From: JANQEA01 sp964530075
Lineage (GTDB): Bacteria; Bipolaricaulota; Bipolaricaulia; UBA7950; UBA9294
Assembly: GCA_964530075.1 (NCBI GenBank)
Contig: CAZGXU010000050.1
Coordinates: forward strand, 1 to 13,852
Reading direction: 5' to 3'
DNA: 13,852 bases
Shown piece after piece: positions 1-7,705 of the stretch; positions within the stretch are counted from its first letter, which is position 1, and the number at the start of each line of letters is the position of its first letter. Under the pieces are notes generated by a model that saw only the letters and a list, made by a program, of their open reading frames with translations, searched no databases and was not told the DNA's origin. The position numbers and the translations under genes were made by a program.

Positions 1-1652
1 CCGACGCCGTAGAGATCCTGGTCCGCCCGGATCTCCACCTTGACGGTGAATGTACTCCCCGCCTTGTCCCCACCAGGACCGTAGTAGTTGAGCAGGACGT
101 TGTTGCACGGAACCGGCGTGTTGATCGTCCGGACGGCCGTCACGTTCGCCTGCGGAACGAGCGGAAGCGGGAGGTCGACCGGCGTACAAGTGTACGCGTA
201 GGCCGACAGCTCCTTGATCATCTCGAGGTCGATCGTCGCGCCTTGGGTCCACGGCACGACATCGCCATACTGCCACATCTCGAGCGCCCGCGTCAGCTGC
301 TTCGGCTCGATCTTCTGCGACAGCCGAAGGTCGATCGAGTCATCGGTGTCGAATCCGATCCGTGGAACCAGGTGAGCGATCGCCGTCTTGAGGTTCAGCG
401 CATCGGTCACCTCGATCTTCGAGTCCCCCTCCACCGGGAGTTCCATGGACGGAGTCATCGCCTGGAACGTTCCGCTCAGGGTGAAGCAGACCGGGAGCGT
501 CGTCGCGATCAGTTGGTCGCTCTCGGGGACGGTCAACTCGTACGAGATCACCTTCGTGGTTCCGGCCCGGATCTGATCGACGAAGACCCACTCCACTGTC
601 GATCGCTTGAACGCCGCACCGGCGTTCTCAAGCGGCTTGATCTCCCAGCCGATCGGCAGGACCTCCTGGAGACCGACACCGGCCAAGTCGGCGTCCGGCT
701 CGATCCGGATGACGACCAGGAACGTGCTGCCCGGCAGGGCTTGCACCGTCGAGATCGTCCGCGTCACCGACACGGCGAGTTCCTCGACGGTGAGAGAGAG
801 CGAAGTCCGTGCGGTCGCTCCCTCGTCGTCCGTCGCACGGAGGGTCACGGTCTTGACCCCGGCCGTCGCGTACGTGTACCTGACGACGGGATCGGTTGTC
901 GCCTGATCGAACAGACCGTCTCCGTCGAAATCCCACTCGTAGGTCACGATCCGCCCGTCCGGATCGAACGAGCCGGTCGCGTCGAACGTGACCGCCTCGT
1001 TGATACGAGGTTCCGTCGGAGCAACGAAGAACGCGACCTCGGGCGGCTCGTTCGGCGTCCCTGCGACGATGATCGGATCGATCAGGTTGAGATCGACCTC
1101 GTCAGTCCCGGCGCTTCCTGAAAGGAACTCCACATGCGTGATTCCCGCGGTGAACTGTGGGAAGAGGGTGAGCTCGAAGTCAGAGCCGAGCGGTCCGAGG
1201 ACCATCCCGTCCCCACGCCCTTCGTCCCAGGTCCATGCAACGTTCCCCGTCGGCGGAGTCAGCGCCCACGTATCCCGGAAATCCGTCGCATCATCCTGCA
1301 CGATGAAAGCCGCTCCCGCTGGAACACCGGAAAGGGTCATCGATGTCGAGCCGGCCGTGCCGGCCGGGCCGCCGAGGAGGACGAACAGGGACAACTCGCC
1401 GCTCGCGGTGTCCTGGTACAGGAAGAGGACCGCTGTGTTGGGCTCCTCGTACCCTGTCGCCGCCTGCATGTTCGTGATGTTGTAGAACTCGGCAGCGCCG
1501 CCGGGGTTCTCCACCGGCATGATCTGAACTCGCGTCTCCCCCTGACTGACAGTGTAGTAGCCCTCTCCTTGTCCCGCACCCGGTATCGGAATGAGGAGAA
1601 CGACCGCTGCCAGAAGGAAGGAAAGGCCAAGAGTGACCTTACGCACCTTCAT
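1..1652 (-). CDS. Large exported PKD-domain protein, carboxy-terminal end outside the window
   Basis: An open frame of 550 codons runs from ATG at 1652 off the left edge, so the carboxy terminus is missing. AAGGAGGT at 1664-1657, four bases before the ATG, fixes the start. Residues 1-27 form a signal peptide: a KVRK charged end, a hydrophobic core, and probable cleavage after IPGAG. Residues about 30-190 are a beta-rich region I do not recognise. Residues 205-289 are a PKD domain, with the YEWDFDGDG motif at 238-246 and the Y-T-Y-A-T-A-G-V-K-TVTLRATD end strand. Residues 292-410 form a beta module with GSTF (308-311), D-x-DL-x-GVG (320-327) and LP-x-GW. Residues 412-490 look helical and dockerin-like (ALEMWQYGDVVPW). 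A second copy of the beta module begins near 504, with GSTF at 532-535 and D-x-DLYGVG at 544 onward. It is probably secreted or surface-displayed, with an adhesive or structural role. No catalytic motif is visible. The reading frame and domain order are seen; the role is inference. Confidence 0.88.
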   Translation of the reverse strand, partial: MKVRKVTLGLSFLLAAVVLLIPIPGAGQGEGYYTVSQGETRVQIMPVENPGGAAEFYNITNMQAATGYEEPNTAVLFLYQDTASGELSLFVLLGGPAGTAGSTSMTLSGVPAGAAFIVQDDATDFRDTWALTPPTGNVAWTWDEGRGDGMVLGPLGSDFELTLFPQFTAGITHVEFLSGSAGTDEVDLNLIDPIIVAGTPNEPPEVAFFVAPTEPRINEAVTFDATGSFDPDGRIVTYEWDFDGDGLFDQATTDPVVRYTYATAGVKTVTLRATDDEGATARTSLSLTVEELAVSVTRTISTVQALPGSTFLVVIRIEPDADLAGVGLQEVLPIGWEIKPLENAGAAFKRSTVEWVFVDQIRAGTTKVISYELTVPESDQLIATTLPVCFTLSGTFQAMTPSMELPVEGDSKIEVTDALNLKTAIAHLVPRIGFDTDDSIDLRLSQKIEPKQLTRALEMWQYGDVVPWTQGATIDLEMIKELSAYAYTCTPVDLPLPLVPQANVTAVRTINTPVPCNNVLLNYYGPGGDKAGSTFTVKVEIRADQDLYGV

Positions 1653-1656
1653 TGCT

Positions 1657-1664
1657 ACCTCCTT
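1657..1664 (-). promoter_or_regulatory. Strong ribosome binding site of the PKD protein
   Basis: AAGGAGGT on the minus strand lies four bases before the ATG at 1652. It is a near-perfect anti-16S match and decides the start of the exported PKD protein. Confidence 0.8.
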
Positions 1665-1793
1665 TGCTGACATGCTCATCTCTTATCGCTATCAAAACAG
1701 CAATCCATCCTCACTTTAGCAGATCCCCGCCTCCCAAGTCTGTAACACCGATTACGATGTCCCCAGCCTCCTTTCGCCGTTCCCTACCCCCCG
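1665..1793. other. Intergenic stretch without a recognised gene
   Basis: About 130 bases separate the stop of the 209-residue exported protein from the ribosome binding site of the PKD protein, both on the minus strand. I see no strong hairpin with a T run and no convincing -35/-10 pair. TAAAGT on the minus strand could be a -10 box, but no -35 box sits at proper spacing. Whether the PKD gene has its own promoter is open. Confidence 0.4.
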
Positions 1794-2423
1794 TCACAGT
1801 GCCACAGCGAGTTGGTAGAGAGCCGAGTCGATCGCCCCCTTCGCCGCCTCCACCGGGTCGGCTGTCAGCAGGGAGAGGAGCGGATGGTCTTCGTACGTGA
1901 CCGTGGTCGAGAACTCGACGTCCCCCTGCGGACTGAACACGGTCGCAAACAGCCCGACCGTCGCTTGCTTCTCCATTCCCACCAGAAGCCCCAACGGGCT
2001 GATCAAGACCTGGAGCGACGCGTTGAAGAGCGAAGTCGCTCCGAGCAACAGCAGCGACCGCTCCGGCTTGTACGAGAGCTCGTTCTCCCACCGGACGATG
2101 CGAAAGATGATCACGTGACGGACGCCGAGCGCCTGGGCAAGCTGCCGCATCCCTTCGACGGTGATGCTGTTCCCGATGTACGTGTTCGTGAGCCGTTGCG
2201 CGTACATCAACTCGCCCTGCGTGCAAATGTCGGCGCCCGTAATCACCGAGCATCGCTGATTGGCGTAGTTCCTGATGATTTCGAGATCGGAAGCCCGCAC
2301 CGGCGCCGCGGCCTGAACAAAGACCGCCACCTTCTGTCGTTGGCCGAATCCATCGATGGCAACCGACGCAACGGCGATCAGGACAACGACGATGGACACA
2401 ACCCCACGTAGTCGGTTCATCAT
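1794..2423 (-). CDS. Exported protein of unknown function, 209 residues
   Basis: I do not recognise this gene with confidence. The amino end has a signal peptide or membrane anchor: charged MMNRLR, a long hydrophobic run at about residues 8-24, and probable cleavage near GFG-Q. The mature part begins with a beta strand (KVAVFVQ), followed by a helical stretch with two cysteines, a segment LAQALGVRHVIIFRI, and a hydrophobic stretch around LLLLGATSLFNASLQVLISPLGLLVG that may enter a membrane. The pattern of a small alpha/beta domain that looks up a component by name loosely recalls CsgG/FlgO-like envelope proteins; this is a weak analogy only. Two ATG codons are adjacent (2423 and 2420), preceded by a G-rich GGGGAAGAG. 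The upstream neighbour is rplM, 171 bp away, and the downstream neighbour is another exported protein. Confidence 0.75.
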   Translation of the reverse strand: MMNRLRGVVSIVVVLIAVASVAIDGFGQRQKVAVFVQAAAPVRASDLEIIRNYANQRCSVITGADICTQGELMYAQRLTNTYIGNSITVEGMRQLAQALGVRHVIIFRIVRWENELSYKPERSLLLLGATSLFNASLQVLISPLGLLVGMEKQATVGLFATVFSPQGDVEFSTTVTYEDHPLLSLLTADPVEAAKGAIDSALYQLAVAL

Positions 2424-2445
2424 TCTCTTCCCCCCACCCGGATTC

Positions 2446-2475
2446 CGTGTTGCTGTTTCGCGTGTTGCTGTTTCG
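2446..2475. repeat. Perfect 15-bp tandem duplication
   Basis: CGTGTTGCTGTTTCG occurs twice head to tail, at 2446-2460 and 2461-2475, with no mismatch. It lies 23 bases upstream of the start of the 209-residue exported protein, so it is in that gene's leader or promoter region. It may be a replication-slippage duplication or a doubled binding site. Confidence 0.9.
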
Positions 2476-2594
2476 GGAAGGAGTCTAGCTCCGGGCCGGG
2501 GAAGCGGACAGGAAGGGTGTCGAAACCCTCTTCCGATTTTGTCTAGGGGATTGTGGACAGATGTCCGAACCGAAGGGAAACCACCGGGTGTGAA

Positions 2595-3038
2595 CTAAAT
2601 CTTCAGTTCCTTCGGCCGCTGCGCCGCGTGAGGATGAGTCGGACCTTGATAGATCTTCAGCTTGCGGAGCATCCGCCGGCCGAGCTTGCTCTTCGGGAGC
2701 ATCCGTCGAACCGCCTCGCGCACCGGAAGGGTCGGGCGCCGTTCGATCAACCGGCGATACGTCGTCTCCTTCAGCCCACCGATGTACCCGCTGTGACGCT
2801 GGAAAAGCTTCTTGTCCCACTTCTCGCCGGTCAGAGCGATCTTCTCGGCGTTGACGACGATCACGTAGTCACCCGTGTCGACGTGGGGCGTGTAGATCGG
2901 CTTGTGCTTCCCCTGCAGGATTACCGCGATCTCAGACGCCATTCGACCGAGCCGCCTCCCGTCCGCGTCGACGACGAACCACTCCCGATTCCAGCTCTTC
3001 CCCCTCTCCTCGTTCTTCGCGACGTATGTCCGTTGCAT
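2595..3038 (-). CDS. rplM: Large-subunit ribosomal protein uL13
   Basis: The 147 residues match uL13 over the full usual length. The early RTYVAK and KSWNREWFVVDADGRRLGR segment, the central YTPHVDTGDYVIVVNAEKI block, the K-x-YxxHSGYIGGLKE block and the late VRRMLPKSKLGRRMLRKLKIY block are family hallmarks. The protein binds 23S rRNA early in assembly of the large subunit. AAGGAGC, seven bases before the ATG at 3038, supports the start. A strong promoter just upstream overlaps the end of purA, so rplM can be transcribed independently. In most bacteria rpsI (uS9) follows rplM at once. Here the next gene is an unrelated exported protein and no rpsI occurs in the window. Confidence 0.97.
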   Translation of the reverse strand: MQRTYVAKNEERGKSWNREWFVVDADGRRLGRMASEIAVILQGKHKPIYTPHVDTGDYVIVVNAEKIALTGEKWDKKLFQRHSGYIGGLKETTYRRLIERRPTLPVREAVRRMLPKSKLGRRMLRKLKIYQGPTHPHAAQRPKELKI

Positions 3039-3074
3039 CCTGAAGCTCCTTGGTCACCTTCCAATGAGGCCGGA

Positions 3075-3103
3075 ATTATATCGGGCGCGTTTCGCCGTTT
3101 CAA
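3075..3103 (-). promoter_or_regulatory. Strong sigma70-type promoter of rplM
   Basis: On the minus strand TTGAAA (3103-3098) and a perfect TATAAT (3080-3075) are separated by exactly 17 bases. Transcription would start near 3068, giving an rplM leader of about 30 nt. The -35 box overlaps the TGA stop codon of purA (3102-3100). Both hexamers and the spacing are seen directly; activity is inferred. Confidence 0.8.
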
Positions 3104-4365
3104 AGCCTCCGGTAGATCGTCGCTTCCGGACCGGGCCCCGTCGAGACGATCTCGACCGGCACGCCGACCGCCTTCTCGATGGTCTCGACGTACGCGGCGG
3201 CCGCGGCCGGCAGGTCCTCGATGCGGTCGATCCCGGCGAGCGGCTCGGACCAGCCCGGGAGCGTTTCGTAGACCGGCTCGCAGTCCTCGAGGTCCTCGCC
3301 GGAAAGGGGAAACCGGTCGGTCTCCCGCCCCCCGACCGCGTACGCCCGGCAGACCTTGATCGCGTCGCATCCGGCCAGGACGTCGATCTTCGTCAGCGCC
3401 AGGTCGGTCGCCCCGTTCAGCTTGACGGCGTAGCGGAGCGCGACCAGATCGAGCCAGCCGCAACGCCGCGGCCGCCCGGTCGTCACGCCGAACTCGCCGC
3501 CCCGTTCCCGAAACCCCGCGCCGATCTCGTCGTCGAGCTCGGTCGGGAACGGGCCTGCGCCGACTCGCGTTTGGTACGCCTTGACGACCCCGAGCCGCTG
3601 AGAGATGTTCGGGGTCGGGATCCCGATGGAGTTGCCCAGCCCGGCGTAGGTGGTGGATGACGAGGTGACGAACGGATACGTTCCGTGATCGAGGTCGAGG
3701 AGCGTTCCCTGCGCCCCCTCGAAGAGGACGTTTCGCTTCTCTTCGAGCGCGGCGGCGATCGCTGCGGCCGCCTCCCCGATCGAACCGACGAACGGCGCGG
3801 CGACGGACAGCAGCTCCTCGGTCAGCACCGCCGCGTCGAGCCGCCCGACCTCCTCGCTCCCCGGCCACTGCCGCTTCAACACGTCGAGCCGCCATGCCAG
3901 CCGCTTCGCGAGCCGCTCCGGGCGAAGGAGGTCCCCGGCACGGATTCCGACCTTCGCGGCCTTGTCGCGATACGCCGGCGCGATCCCGCGCCGGGTCGTT
4001 CCGAACCGGGCTCCGCTCCCCTCCAGCTCCTCCAGGAGACGGTGATACGGGAGGATCAGATGGGCGTTCTCGGCGATCAGCAGGTCGGGCGTCCCCCCGA
4101 CGTGGACGGCGATCGCCTCGGCCTCCTCTCGGAGGATCTCCAGGTCGATCACCATACCCCCCGCAAGGACGTTGACGGTGCCGGGATAGAAGACACCGGC
4201 CGGAACGAGGTGCGTCCCGAACTTCACCCCTCGATCGATCACGGTGTGCCCGGCGTTCGGCCCGCCGTTGAACCGGACGACCATGTCGGCCTCTCGCGCC
4301 AACAGATGGGTGATCTTCCCCTTCCCCTCGTCGCCCCACTGGAGCCCGAGCACCGCGGTCGCCAT
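3100..4365 (-). CDS. purA: Adenylosuccinate synthetase
   Basis: The enzyme joins IMP and aspartate using GTP, the first committed step to AMP in the cytoplasm. The 421 residues are close to the usual bacterial length. Visible motifs are WGDEGKGK at 10-17 (the GTP/IMP loop with the catalytic aspartate D12), NGGPNAGH at 33-40 (catalytic histidine H40), GTTRRGIAPAYRDK at 122-135, FEGAQG at 215-220, TRVGAGPFPTE at 266-276, TTGRPRRCGW at 295-304, LTKID at 324-328 and STGP at 408-411. The loop that in many homologues reads TSSNTTAGG reads TSSSTTYAGLG here (234-244). The start is fixed by AAAGGAGG, which overlaps the ileS stop codon. Only 11 bases separate the two genes, so purA is cotranscribed and probably translationally coupled with ileS. 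Confidence 0.97.
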   Translation of the reverse strand: MATAVLGLQWGDEGKGKITHLLAREADMVVRFNGGPNAGHTVIDRGVKFGTHLVPAGVFYPGTVNVLAGGMVIDLEILREEAEAIAVHVGGTPDLLIAENAHLILPYHRLLEELEGSGARFGTTRRGIAPAYRDKAAKVGIRAGDLLRPERLAKRLAWRLDVLKRQWPGSEEVGRLDAAVLTEELLSVAAPFVGSIGEAAAAIAAALEEKRNVLFEGAQGTLLDLDHGTYPFVTSSSTTYAGLGNSIGIPTPNISQRLGVVKAYQTRVGAGPFPTELDDEIGAGFRERGGEFGVTTGRPRRCGWLDLVALRYAVKLNGATDLALTKIDVLAGCDAIKVCRAYAVGGRETDRFPLSGEDLEDCEPVYETLPGWSEPLAGIDRIEDLPAAAAAYVETIEKAVGVPVEIVSTGPGPEATIYRRL

Positions 4366-4376
4366 TGCGACCTCCT

Positions 4377-7300
4377 TTAGTTCCGTTCAGCGCTGTCTAC
4401 GCGAGACAGACCGATGGTGATCGCCTCGCCTTCCAGATCGAGCATCTCGGCGTACTCCACACCTTCGGAGACCCCCTCGGTGATCGCCGTCGCCAGGACC
4501 TCGGCAGCGATGTCGTCCCGATTCGCCTCGACGACCTCTCTCAACGACGGGTCGGCCTCGTACCCCAACTCGATCCGGTCGGTCACCTCGAACCCGGCTT
4601 CCTTGCGGGCGAGCTGAATCCGGTGTGTCAGCTCCCGGACCCGTCCGCGCTCGCGGAGCCGCTCGTCGATCGCGACGTTGAGCAGGATGCGACAATCGCC
4701 CTCGGTCCCCTCGATCCATCCCTCGGTCAAGGCCGCCTCGAACGCGACGTCGTCGGGCAGGATTTCGATCGACTCGCCGTCGATCTCGGCCGCGAACGGG
4801 CCGCCCTCGAGCCGCTTGCGCAGGTCCGCAGCGTCCTGCGCTCGGATCCACTCGCCGGCGTTCTGCCCCTTCGGGCCGAGGCGAGGACCGAGCGATCGGA
4901 AGTTCGGGACGGCCACCTCGCCGAAGAACGCCTCGAGTCCCTCGACCGATTCGACCGACTCCACGTTCAGCTCGAACTCGATCAGATCGGCGACGGCATC
5001 CGACAGCGCCCCGTTTCGCGGGCTCTCGACCACGACGCGCGGCAGCGGCTGCCTGACCCTGACCTCGGCCCGATTTCGCGCCTGATGCCCGAGCGCGACG
5101 GCCCGGCGCGCGAACGCCATCTCGGCCTCGAGCCGTTCGTCGATTCCCGCGGCGTCCGCCGCCGGATACCGGCACAGGTGGACGCTTTCGGGGTCCCCCT
5201 GGGCACGGAGATTCCGGTAGATCGACTCGGACAGGAACGGGACGAACGGCGCGAGGAGCCGGCCGAGTTCGACCAGCACGGTCCGCAACGTCTGGTACGC
5301 GGTGATCTTGTCCTCCTCCATCCCGCCGCGCCAGAAGCGGCGCCGAGACAGGCGGACGTACCAGTTCGACAGGTCGTCGACGAACGTCTCCAGTTCGGCT
5401 GTCGCGCTGACGACGTCGTAGCGGTCGAGCGCCTCGGTCACGGCCCGCGTCGTCGAGGCCAGGCGAGAGCGGAGCCACCGATCGAGCACCGACAGGGCGT
5501 CCTCCGATGCGACGTGCACCTCGGGGTCGAACCCGTCGATCGACGCGTACAAGGCGAAGAAGTCGTACGTGTTGCGGATCGTGTCGAGAAACTGATACAG
5601 CGGCTCCCCGACCCCTTTCTCCGACAGGCGGCGGGTCTTCCAGGGGGTGCTCGTCGAATACAGATACCAGCGGATGCAATCGGCGCCGAACCGGTCGATC
5701 AGTTCCCACGGGTCGAGGACGTTCCCCTTGCTCTTGCTCATCTTCAACCCGTGCTCGTCGAGCCCGAGACCGGTGCTGACGCAGTTCCGGTACGGCGCCT
5801 CGTCGTGGATGATCGTGCTCGTTGCCAGCAGCGTGTAGAACCAGCCGCGGGTTTGCTCCATCGCCTCGCAGATGAAGTCGGCCGGGAACTGGTCTCGGAA
5901 GGTCTCCACGTTTTCGAAGGGGTAGTGCCACTGCGCCGTATGCATGCTTCCCGAATCGAACCACGTATCGATCACGTACGGCACACGCGTCGCCGTTTCT
6001 CCGCACGCGCGGCAGCGGACGGCCACCTCGTCGATGTACGGCCGATGCAGTTCGACCCCCCTCGCCAGATCCGGATCGGTCGCTCGTTCGACGAGCTCCT
6101 CGCGGCTCCCGATGCACGTCACTCCACGGCAGGCCGGACAGATCCACAGGTTGAGCGGTGTCCCCCAGTACCGGTCGCGCGAAAGCGCCCAGTCCTTCAG
6201 GTTGGCGAGGAAGTCGCCGAGCCTCCCCTCGCCGACGTGGGACGGATACCAGTTGATCTTCGCGTTGTACTCGATCATCCGGTCCTTCACCGCCGTCGTC
6301 TGCACGTACCACGAGTCCATCGCGTAGTAGAGGAGCGGCGTGTCGCAGCGCCAGCAGAACGGGTAATCGTGTTCGTAGGGTTCGGAGCGGTAGAGGATCC
6401 CGCGCTCGGTCAGGTCGCCGACGATCTTCGCGTCGGCGTCCTTGACGAATTCGCCGGCGCAGAGCGGGAACGCCTCAGTGAAGCGACCCTCGAGATCGAC
6501 CGGCTGAACGAACGGGAGGCCGACCTCCTGGCCGAGCCGGTAATCGTCCTCGCCGAACGCGCTGGCGATGTGCACGATGCCGGTTCCGTCCTCCATGTTG
6601 ACGAAGTCGGCGGCGTAGACGCGATGCGCCAACGGCTCCTCCGTCAACCGGTACGGCGGCTCGTACCGGAGGCCGACGAGGTCGCTTCCGGGAACCTCGC
6701 GAACGATGCGGACGTCGTCCTCGACGAGCGCCTTGTCGAGCAGACTTCGAGCGAGGATCAGCCGCTCCCCGCTCGTCTCCACCTCGACGTACGTCGCGTC
6801 GGCGGCGACCGCCACGGCGACGTTCGCCGGGAGCGTCCACGGCGTCGTCGTCCAAGTCAGGAGGGACGTCTTGCCATCAGCTTCCACGTTGTAAGCCGCG
6901 TCGTCGTCGGAGACGATCGGCATCCGGATCGACACCGATGGATCGTCGACCGTCCGGTAGCCCTGCGCCACTTCGTGGCTCGACAGGCCCGTCCCGCACC
7001 GCGGACAGTACGGAAGCGTCTTGTGCCCCTGGTAGAGAAGCCCGCGGTCGAACATCGTCTTCAGCTCCCACCAGACGGTCTCGATGTAGCCGTCGGTGTA
7101 CGTCACGTAAGCATTTTCGAGATCGATCCAGAAGCCCATCCGCTCGATCATCCGCTCCCACTCGCCCTTGTACCGCCAGACGGATTCCTTACACCTCTCG
7201 ACGAACCTCTCGACGCCGTAGGCCTCGATCTCCGGCTTGCTGTCGACGCCGATCTCCCTCTCGACCTCGAGCTCGACCGGCAGGCCGTGCGTGTCCCAGC

Positions 7301-7550
7301 CCCCCTTTCGGGCGACGTAGTGCCCCTGCATCGTCTTGTACCGCGGGAACAGGTCCTTGTAGACCCGCGGCATCAGGTGACCGAAGTGCGGCATGCCGTT
7401 CGCCGTCGGGGGCCCCTCGTAGAAGACGTATCGAGGACCGTTCGCCGTCGCGGCGAGGGACTTATCGAACGTCCCGTGCTCGCGCCAGAACGCGAGGACC
7501 TCCTCTTCCCTCTCCACCGGATCTTTCGGCAGCTTCTCGTACCGCTTCAT
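4377..7550 (-). CDS. ileS: Isoleucyl-tRNA synthetase, type 2 (eukaryote-like)
   Basis: This class I synthetase charges tRNA-Ile with isoleucine. Over 1057 residues it shows PPTANG and the HIGH-type motif HFGH (55-58), WDTHGLPVE (85-93), the editing domain (about 190-395) with TTTPWTLPAN (234-243) and GTGIVHIASAFGEDDY (322-337), zinc-type cysteine pairs CPRC (182-185), CWRC (399-402), CPAC (471-474) and CRAC (513-516), the KMSKS motif (603-607), and a long anticodon and carboxy-terminal region. PPTANG before the HIGH motif, the LHRPYIDE segment and the form of the carboxy terminus mark the eukaryote-like type 2 class, known to be little affected by mupirocin. Extending the frame to 7598 would add 16 residues. 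I chose ATG 7550 because AAGGAG (7564-7559) precedes it and homology begins there. Confidence 0.97.
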   Translation of the reverse strand: MKRYEKLPKDPVEREEEVLAFWREHGTFDKSLAATANGPRYVFYEGPPTANGMPHFGHLMPRVYKDLFPRYKTMQGHYVARKGGWDTHGLPVELEVEREIGVDSKPEIEAYGVERFVERCKESVWRYKGEWERMIERMGFWIDLENAYVTYTDGYIETVWWELKTMFDRGLLYQGHKTLPYCPRCGTGLSSHEVAQGYRTVDDPSVSIRMPIVSDDDAAYNVEADGKTSLLTWTTTPWTLPANVAVAVAADATYVEVETSGERLILARSLLDKALVEDDVRIVREVPGSDLVGLRYEPPYRLTEEPLAHRVYAADFVNMEDGTGIVHIASAFGEDDYRLGQEVGLPFVQPVDLEGRFTEAFPLCAGEFVKDADAKIVGDLTERGILYRSEPYEHDYPFCWRCDTPLLYYAMDSWYVQTTAVKDRMIEYNAKINWYPSHVGEGRLGDFLANLKDWALSRDRYWGTPLNLWICPACRGVTCIGSREELVERATDPDLARGVELHRPYIDEVAVRCRACGETATRVPYVIDTWFDSGSMHTAQWHYPFENVETFRDQFPADFICEAMEQTRGWFYTLLATSTIIHDEAPYRNCVSTGLGLDEHGLKMSKSKGNVLDPWELIDRFGADCIRWYLYSTSTPWKTRRLSEKGVGEPLYQFLDTIRNTYDFFALYASIDGFDPEVHVASEDALSVLDRWLRSRLASTTRAVTEALDRYDVVSATAELETFVDDLSNWYVRLSRRRFWRGGMEEDKITAYQTLRTVLVELGRLLAPFVPFLSESIYRNLRAQGDPESVHLCRYPAADAAGIDERLEAEMAFARRAVALGHQARNRAEVRVRQPLPRVVVESPRNGALSDAVADLIEFELNVESVESVEGLEAFFGEVAVPNFRSLGPRLGPKGQNAGEWIRAQDAADLRKRLEGGPFAAEIDGESIEILPDDVAFEAALTEGWIEGTEGDCRILLNVAIDERLRERGRVRELTHRIQLARKEAGFEVTDRIELGYEADPSLREVVEANRDDIAAEVLATAITEGVSEGVEYAEMLDLEGEAITIGLSRVDSAERN

Positions 7551-7567
7551 CGCTCGTTCTCCTTGCC

Positions 7568-7582
7568 GAGACACTCCGTCTC
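7568..7582 (-). other. Hairpin just upstream of the ileS ribosome binding site
   Basis: GAGAC-GGAGT-GTCTC forms a 5-bp perfect stem with a 5-nt loop on the minus-strand RNA. Two further GC pairs are possible beyond one mismatch. It ends three bases before the AAGGAG of ileS, so it could influence ribosome access. The structure is seen; a regulatory role is inference. Confidence 0.45.
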
Positions 7583-7610
7583 TGCCTTCAGAATACACCT
7601 CATCATGAAA

Positions 7611-7626
7611 GGAAACGCGGAAACGC
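7611..7626. repeat. Tandem 8-bp repeat in the ileS leader
   Basis: GGAAACGC occurs twice in tandem (7611-7618 and 7619-7626). A third copy sits at 7719-7726 inside the spacer of the ileS promoter. On the transcript strand the unit reads GCGTTTCC. Confidence 0.7.
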
Positions 7627-7638
7627 CCCTACCGGGGC
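7625..7638 (-). other. GC hairpin in the ileS leader
   Basis: On the minus-strand transcript GCCCC-GGTA-GGGGC forms a perfect 5-bp all-GC stem with a tetraloop. It is followed by a pyrimidine-rich but not pure T stretch. It may be a leader structure or a weak attenuator. I found no T-box consensus near it. Confidence 0.45.
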
Positions 7639-7705
7639 TCGGGAATATAGATCAGAAGCGGTCGATATCGATCCCTTGGACGATTCATGTCCCGATCACG
7701 CGCCC

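Noticed and set aside
7551..7598. Sixteen-residue amino-terminal extension of IleRS
   Set aside because: The extension would cover the ribosome binding site and hairpin of the ATG at 7550, and it has no similarity to the family's amino end.
7551..7699. T-box riboswitch before ileS
   Set aside because: The conserved T-box antiterminator sequence is not present, and the hairpins are too small for a T-box specifier domain.
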